Of a DNA stretch of 64,000 bases, positions 56,723-64,000 are shown one piece after another. The notes below the pieces were generated by a model. The model saw only the letters and a program-made list of their open reading frames with translations, made no database searches and was not told where the DNA came from. How positions within the stretch are numbered: the first letter of the stretch is position 1; the number at the start of each line of letters is the position of its first letter. Source of the stretch: Urechis unicinctus (lineage: Eukaryota > Annelida > Polychaeta > Xenopneusta > Urechidae); the NCBI GenBank assembly GCA_034190875.2, contig CM067348.1, forward strand, positions 46,573,781 to 46,637,780, written 5' to 3'. The translations under genes were made by a program, and so were the position numbers.

Positions 56723-56795
56723 TACGATGCAGGCTAAATATACTAACACACATTGTTTGTACGATGCAGGCTTAATGTACTTACACACATTGTTG
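56723..56795 (+). repeat. Tandem pair of ~37-bp units
   Basis: TACGATGCAGGCT, then 'acacacattgtt', occurs at 56723 and again at 56760, with three or four substitutions between the units. Confidence 0.92.
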
Positions 56796-58264
56796 GTGAG
56801 TTAGAAACATAACCAATATAAAAAAAACCTTTTTTACTCGTACAAAACTATTCTAAAATCCTGCTAAATCTTTGTCACATAATTTCACTCTTTTCTAAAG
56901 ATATAAGATCGAAATTGTATTACGATAAAACAGGTTCCAAGAATAGAAATATTGATAACTTTCCATTGGTTAAATTATTTTGTTGTCGATGGCATTTGAT
57001 TGGCAACGAAGATATAACTGACGGGGACAAATTCACAAAGACACTATTCTGGCTCAAACTGACGGTGTTTTGAATCATGGTGAGGTGTCATTATCAATGT
57101 TAACTGATTGTCAAGAAAACGGTGGTTTTTACGAACTCATTATTGACATATGTTTACAACATATGCTGCAGCTAATATTACAGGGACTTTCGGAGTAAAA
57201 AGTTTAGTGATCGGCTCACATAGTGCTTTCACCCAGAAGAAAAAAGCTTTTAAAATCACCTTTCATTCAAAAGTTCATGTATTGAAAACCTAATTCAGCC
57301 GCGCATAATTTTTATGAATTCGCCCGACTGTATCAATCTATTATTAGACGAATAAGGAGCTGTACAATATACATGCGGCCGCTCGCAAAACCATTAAACA
57401 TTAAGTGCTATATCGAAACCACGTCATATCGCATGCATATGGGGCAGTATTGCTGTTCGAAATATTACTCCCATTTCCTGATACTTTTATACAAGTTCAA
57501 CACGTCACCTCGGGGCGCATACTATACTTACGCGATTGAGTGTCTGCCGATATGATGTGTCGCGCATTCGTTTTATCTAACATTTGATGCCAATCGAGAT
57601 TTATCAAAATAAATAAATTTCAATTTGGTAACAGCGGCACGTGGTTAAAAAAAATATGAACAAACCTTAGCAGTCAATTTCCTATTTTCGATCGCAATGA
57701 TGCATTGCAAGAATGATATTGTGGTTTACGTCCTGTTTTTAAATATAACCGTCTTCTATTGAAGACGTCAGACAATTTATATAGCTAAATTTATGTTGAT
57801 ACGAGTTCCTGGCAAACACATTTACTTCTCCATTAACCAACATACTGTATTATTAGGTATGAAAGAACTGGAAGAGTCAGCAATCTCTCGAGCAATACAT
57901 AACAACCGAGGCTAAAGTTACGACATCCTCGTGCGTTAGCAATGTTTTGACGTAGGTAAAGGTCTGTGTATACGGAACTCAATCGGTGGCCGTAACTACA
58001 AGGTAAAAATTATTAATGTCATTCACGAGAGTAATTACGACCATCATACACGTATTAGACAAATAAATAGAGCTTCTCGGCATAGGCCGACATCAGTCGA
58101 TGATCTTATTTACTGCATGCATGATGAGCATCCCTGCAAAGCGTATGTGAGCACGACAGTCACGATTAAATACTACAAAATAAGATATCACTTTGTATTT
58201 GCCATCATTGTGATCCCAGGATGATCCATACATGATTTTTGCAAATCAAAAACACCTCAGAAGT
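56796..58264. other. No gene recognised
   Basis: AT-rich sequence. Open frames are short and lack motifs. Confidence 0.45.
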
Positions 58265-59702
58265 TGTACTGGTCGTTGGTGCCATCAATATGTATTAAGG
58301 GATCAAAGAAGTTGCATTAAATGTCGACATTAAATCAAGGACATCCCTCTCAAGCTGCACAATCTGTGTGCAATAAGTAGAATAAGCAGGGATAAATGTT
58401 CTATAAGGTCATTACTTATTGTCAACAGTTGCTTGGCATTGCTCTTTGTCGAAGTGAAGCATAGTTCTTTTTGAAATGCTAGTCTGATGAAGAGTGGAAA
58501 TGTGTGATAACTACAAAGCAGATAGACGTGCAGACAATTGGAATTTTCGCCGTTATATATTATCAAACCGGTGCGCAGAAAAGGTTCTATTGTTTTGGAG
58601 TAATCCATGCAATATTGAGTACGCCATGGTTGCCCAGTCCACGGGGCAGCAATTATTTCTGTCGATCAGTTTAAATAATTGATCATCTCGGAGTTCATGG
58701 ACGAACCAACTTAAATTCAACTTAATTGGCTAAATTGTATAGCGTTTGTCTGAAGTGTGACTTCTACTGTGCTATGGAGCAATGATGTGGATATTACCTT
58801 CGAATTGTTGGCAAGTCATAATATCAGTAGTTCTGACGACTCACATTAGCGGAGCAACTAAGGGAGAGCAACTCTCAGGGATGTCCATTTTCGAACAAAT
58901 CACACTAGGAGAACTAGTGTTGCATAATTTAAAATGTAAGAACATTCGCCAGATATGCTTTACTTTATGTGTAACTGTAATCACAAGCAATACATATCAA
59001 GATTATGTTGATATTATCAGTCTATTTATATGGAAAATCTTAGGATAGTGCTGGTGTTCGTCTGGTGTTGTGCCAAAAATACTAAATGATGAGTGACGAG
59101 ACATCGTTTTATGGTTCGCTTCCCTTGCGCTAAATTTGCATTTGTCGTCGATTCGGTGCAAGTTTTATCATGCTTCCATGTTGGTGTAGTTGCAACCGTA
59201 TATCGTTTCCAAAGCTCTCATGGCAATTGAACCACTAAATTGGCAATTACTTTTCGAAAAAGTCACATTAAAACAACCACCAAACTTTGTCTACAAAAAC
59301 ATCCAGTTGAATAGTAAACTGGTCCAGGAACTACCAATGCGTAACCCCACCATTTTCGGGTCCACCGCTTGCTTACAGCTCATAATTTATTGTAGCGTAG
59401 TAAAGTGATCAAAATATGGATTTGTTTCCCCTAACTTTGCATATCAATCTGAGGGATTGTATTTATCTTTTATCCGTTTTCGGTGCCATTCGAATCCAGA
59501 GGTTTATATGCCATTACATCGCCGAATGTATATTGAGCTCGGTATGTGCGCTCACTTTGTGTAAACATACTAACTACGATCGCTCGTAGAAGTTAGTACA
59601 ATGCAAGATAACACTGATGTACCTCGTCAAACCCCATACCGAAGCAGCCTAACTCTGATTTTGAGTAATGCAAACATACCACCACCCTACCTTTTTCATA
59701 TA
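58265..59702 (+). repeat. Old duplicate pair, right copy
   Basis: Partner of 46741-48175: same strand, same block order, roughly 80 percent identity with indels. Homology begins near 'ggtgccatcaatatg' (46768: 'ggtgccattaatatg') and ends after 'accaccctacctttttca' (48155: 'accaccttaccctttttc'). No inverted ends or target-site duplication were recognised, so I cannot say whether it moved as a transposon or arose by segmental duplication. Confidence 0.92.
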
Positions 59703-61532
59703 AGCAATTGTAGTTGAGGATACAGGCTGGTGGTATGTTATTTGTGATTGATCAGCAGCACAGTTCAGCACAGTTCGATGTGCTATGTCTTAAGCCAAAC
59801 GCTGCTGTATGAGTAGCGAAGTTAATGTAAAATACATTACAAATACAGGTATGATATGAACATTTACCGCAACCGCTCAATAAAATTCGTCATATTTGCC
59901 TGACCCCAGTTAATGTGTAGGGTACACGTGTGCTGAGATGCCGTTTAAATTTGAGCCAATATGAGTTGATATATCAAAGACGGAATTAATGTATGTTTCC
60001 TCAAGTTCCGCTTATAACAATACACGCTTTTATGTGCGGAAAGATACGTTATGTAGCGTCTTCTAGTGCAATCAGTTTGAAGATGATCGGCTTTGACATT
60101 ATTTTCCCAATCGCAGTTCTTTATTCTCAAAGCAGGCGGACATTAGTATAATTAGCACTTTAAAATAGATTTTACTGGTGCCACTGGATAATAACAAGAG
60201 GTCAATGCCAATTGAAGTTGGCAATGTGTAAATCAACCACTAATTCGACTGCTAAGAAAGATAGTTGTACTTCTGTAGCATGTAGTTAAAGTTGGCTTCG
60301 AATACCAATTAACGAGGAGAACAGCTTGAGTATACAGGTTACCCAGGCTTCATTACAGTTGTCAGAACAATGCATTGTTAAGCCTCTGTAGACAACTTTT
60401 ACCAGCATAATTTAGCTCATAATCATGCATTGTGCAATCTAACTTTTATGAAAGGGTCAATTAAGATAGTTTTACAACGAAAAAACTACTTGCAAGACAG
60501 CAAATAATTATCGAATTATACGACATGTAACCTACAGCAGCAGATGTGCTTATGTTTAGAATGCAAGGTTATCAAATGGGGCAGTTCAAAGGCACTGTGA
60601 CTCTAAATGAATGCTAAATAGACTAACTATCGAATAACGAAAAAAAAATTCGAATAGGAGTTAGTATCAGGCGTATAACCGCTAGTTTTGTTCTGATATA
60701 TTAATCCCGATTACGATTAAGATTGGAGCAGCATCGAATGAGAGTTATTATGAAGGTAAAAAATAGGATGTCATATCGCTATTAGGATTCAATGCAATAT
60801 ATATTGCGCGCTATTTGGGGCATTTAATCCAGTTAACATTGAAGCAATCATAACGATGAGTTTTACTCTATAATTCAACCCTATTATTAGTATTCAAACA
60901 GGCTACAATATACGATGCATAACCACGTTATATGGACGGTAACCTCGATCCACGTAGCCTAAGGAAACAAATGAATGATTGTCTCACAATTTTGCTGATC
61001 TCATCACTGGACGCAATGTGTTCCCCGTGATCATAAAACACTTCAGTATGAACAAAGAGCCTGCCACGTTTCAGACGTTTTGCACAATGCTCTACTTTTT
61101 TAAACGGATGAAGTTACAATAAGCCTATAATATAATAGTTATATCAGAATTGTGTACGTAACCTTAATGGGTGAAATGTAATAAGGTTGATACATTCTGG
61201 AGGCAATAGGATTATAAAATTATGCCTTTGTTTACAACTCATCGGATAACTTCCCCGTTTTCTACAAGCAGCTAATGCCAGGCGCGCAGCTGCTCTCTAA
61301 TGTCGAACATATGAGATGCTAGTAATAAATGACATTTCAAACATTGATCCACTTAATCAAATTTTAAAAAAACAGATGAATTGCTGCTTTGGGTCAAAAT
61401 ACTTAGGGTTAAAATACTTGCACTGCTATTATTTGTAAGCTGTCGGTGCAGGGACCAGCGAGGTACCGTCGTAACAGTAACAGTGTCATTTAAGCCCATC
61501 AGCAATAATACATTATCGTGTTTATAAATATG

Positions 61533-61535
<3 letters not shown>
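59703..61535. other. No gene recognised
   Basis: AT-rich sequence with short open frames and no recognised repeat. Confidence 0.45.
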
Positions 61536-61602
<67 letters not shown>

Positions 61603-61920
61603 TAGATATAGAGATATAGAGAGATAGAGAGAATATAGATATATAGAGAGAGATAGATAGAGAGATATATAGATACAGATATATCTCTAGATAGAGATAT
61701 CTATTTATAGAGAGAGAGAGATATCTCTCTATATCTATATACTACTCTCCTATATATATCTAGATATATATATATATATCTATCTAAAGAGGGACAGATA
61801 TCTCTATAGTGTCTCTACATAAAATACATATATATATCTATATATAGAGATATATACATATATATATATAGAGGGAATCTATCTATACATAAATATATAC
61901 ATTTATATTCATAAATATAT

Positions 61921-61996
<76 letters not shown>

Positions 61997-62096
61997 GTAT
62001 ATTCATATATATAAATATATATATATATATATGTGGATATTTATATATAAATTATATTTATATATAAATATATACATATATATGTATATATTTATA
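61536..62096. repeat. TA array with GATA/GAGA middle section
   Basis: Pure (TA)n at both ends encloses a section at about 61598-61870 of GAGATAGA, TATAGAGA and TCTCTA words that are partly self-complementary. Confidence 0.97.
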
Positions 62097-63490
62097 CAAG
62101 TCCGACCATTTTGGTACAATTCACCAACCATCTTGGCCCATACTTACATTTTGGCCGATGATCATGGGGCCAAAATAGTCAGCGTCATCCCATAGGCTTA
62201 CACAGCTGCGCTTCCCCACAAAATCGTAACTTTATTTGCTTCTACTCCTCCTAAGGTTGGAATCTTATTATTCGGGATAATTATCCACTTTTTCTTGGCG
62301 TTAAATGCATTTGCCTGAATTTACATTTTGGCCAAAACGACCATTTTGGCCATGTTGAATAATCGGTCATTATATGGCTTTTTTCGATGTATATTTGCTC
62401 CAAACATGATTTGTGTGACTTTTAACTTCAATGAACAATTCTTTGTTTTAAATTATCGCTTGAAATGAAAAACATACAAATTTTGAATGAATATATAAGT
62501 CAGCAGATTAAAGAATAACGGGCGGCACACGCTCAAATATCTTTACGGGCGGATATAAAAAAAATGTAGATTTTACTGGGAAATCCGTGGTTGTAAGTCT
62601 TTGTCAACTCATTTTGGGTGTTTTTTTCTCAGTACATATCCGTCTGATAATGTTTAATTTAGATAAATAAGAACAAATGTAGTTCTTAAGCTGGGAATTC
62701 TAGAAGCAGATCAGCATTTAAAATGTTTTGAGAATCTCACTGAAATGAAATACCGGTTTTTTCGATCTATGATGTGTAAAGTTTCGAGTAATCAATGAAA
62801 GCATATCGTATCAACGGACTGTTTTTATCAAGTGATTAATTAAAAAGATTGTTCTGTGTTATCAGTTTGCTCGTGTCGTAAAATCCAAATGTTCCCACTA
62901 ACGCACCCGCGGACTCAAGCTGAAGGTATATTTTGGGATTGTAACTATTCCAGCCTGCCATACCTCGTGGAATTTCCGGTACACGAGCGAACATAAACAA
63001 GACGATCGGTCAGCCATGACAATTTTACACGCAGTTTCCATGTGATTCTCTCTCGGTCAGTATGATTCTAACGTTTATAGATTGAATATCATTCATGTAA
63101 CAATGAACGTTATTGTTGCGGAAAGAAATTTCATGTACGACAAATTACAAAATACCCGTAGTTTACAGTGGTTAGCGAGCTTCACCGGGCTGTTCCGCAC
63201 TTGGGCTCTAACGTTTCACACTCACACTTTCCGATCACGAACACCATTCCAAGGGCCAACAATACCCAGATACCATGTTAATGTGACTAGATGCCTGCAG
63301 TTTGGTTGGATAGATCTATCGATTACCAATGATTTTTTTTAAATGTATTTCCTAACGTTCATTAAACCGTTTCGACTATTGCCTACGGCTTTTGCTGTCA
63401 TCTGTCAGATGTAAACATTACCTAATCCGCTCCGGTATCACAATAACCCAAACAGACTTCAGACTTTATGCCCTGTAACTAACAATGTTG
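62097..63490. other. No gene recognised; clustered ATTTTGGCC words
   Basis: ATTTTGG or its complement occurs at about 62107, 62147, 62169 (complement), 62324 and 62342. At 62324 it forms the palindrome TTTTGGCCAAAA. The pattern suggests a small degenerate repeat. No coding sequence was recognised; the 86-codon plus frame at 63082-63342 has no motif. Confidence 0.5.
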
Positions 63491-63543
63491 TATGGTGGAC
63501 TATGACACTAGCCACCTCTAGCCTAGTGTCATAGTACACCATA
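63491..63543. repeat. Hairpin: 21-bp inverted repeat, 11-nt loop
   Basis: Arms 63491-63511 and 63523-63543 are reverse complements with one mismatch (TATGGTGGACTATGACAC against a complement reading TATGGTGTACTATGACAC). It could be a foldback element tip or a transcript hairpin. No target-site duplication was identified. Confidence 0.93.
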
Positions 63544-64000
63544 TAAGTTATAACTACTCTGGTGGTAGTGCGTTAGTGGGGTGGGGTTACTCTTTAAATG
63601 TTTTTTCAAAGGTTGACGATTGATAATTTGCTTTCAACATTCTTGAATAATATACTTACTTGCATCAGTAATGTGACCTTTAACCTACCTTCTAGTACTT
63701 TTATTGGACATGGAAATAGCATGATCTGCTAATATTATGTATCATTGTAATACACTAAAACATGAATTCTTTATTACATTCCTATAAGTTTGATTATGTG
63801 TTATATGATAGTCACAACTTTTGTTATCAATAAGTCAGGATAATGATCCTATCTGTATCTCAATAATAGCTATCCAAAACAAACTGTGCTAGTTTTAGCT
63901 GCCAGCCAAGTTCAACAGTGGCTTGCCAAATAATTAGAACCTAGTGGGTTTTTGAAGTCCAGAGCCTCTTTTGTCAGGGTATCTGCCACATCAATATTGG
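63544..64000. other. No gene recognised
   Basis: Nothing is supported from sequence alone up to the window end. Confidence 0.45.

Overview
The window looks like nuclear DNA from an animal, probably an invertebrate. The DNA is AT-rich and full of simple repeats, genes are sparse, and the one convincing gene is split by short introns (110-384 nt) with GT-AG ends. That gene is a metazoan Cys-loop receptor family member. I cannot name the species. No rRNA, tRNA, CRISPR array or bacterial-type operon was seen.

Layout. Positions 1-1305 are a long TA-rich array. Positions 2.2-3.8 kb, perhaps to 5.5 kb, hold the decayed remains of a Polinton/Maverick protein-primed family B DNA polymerase on the minus strand. 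From about 5.8 to 52.6 kb I recognise no gene. This stretch is a mosaic of repeats: an old family of kilobase-scale copies at about 10.4-11.1, 19.9-21.4, 31.5-33.5 and 33.5-40.3 kb, all in the same orientation, and inside the last group a young 3.03-kb head-to-tail duplication (33518-36546 and 36547-39582). A second old duplicate pair lies at 46.7-48.2 and 58.3-59.7 kb, with a fragment near 7.4 kb. Six long TA arrays, a (TG)n tract and a run of 21 G punctuate the window.

The main result is a compact minus-strand gene at 52.7-54.5 kb, with a possible promoter and first non-coding exon at 56.1 kb. Six coding exons join in phase to a predicted 201-residue protein. It has a signal peptide and the ligand-binding domain of an anion-type (glycine/GABA/glutamate-gated) Cys-loop receptor: loop D MYFRQSW, loop A IWTPDTFF, loop B ESYGY, and loop C with two cysteines spaced exactly as in glycine receptors. 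A stop codon falls right where the first membrane helix should begin, and an AATAAA lies 47 nt further on. No membrane exons were found downstream. The product would therefore be a soluble secreted binding protein, similar in plan to molluscan acetylcholine-binding protein but on the anion-receptor branch. The Cys-loop itself is nine residues short and has no cysteine, and the usual N-terminal helix is missing. These oddities fit either a divergent functional protein or a young pseudogene. The gene model comes from splice signals, phase and family motifs only, and transcript data would settle it.
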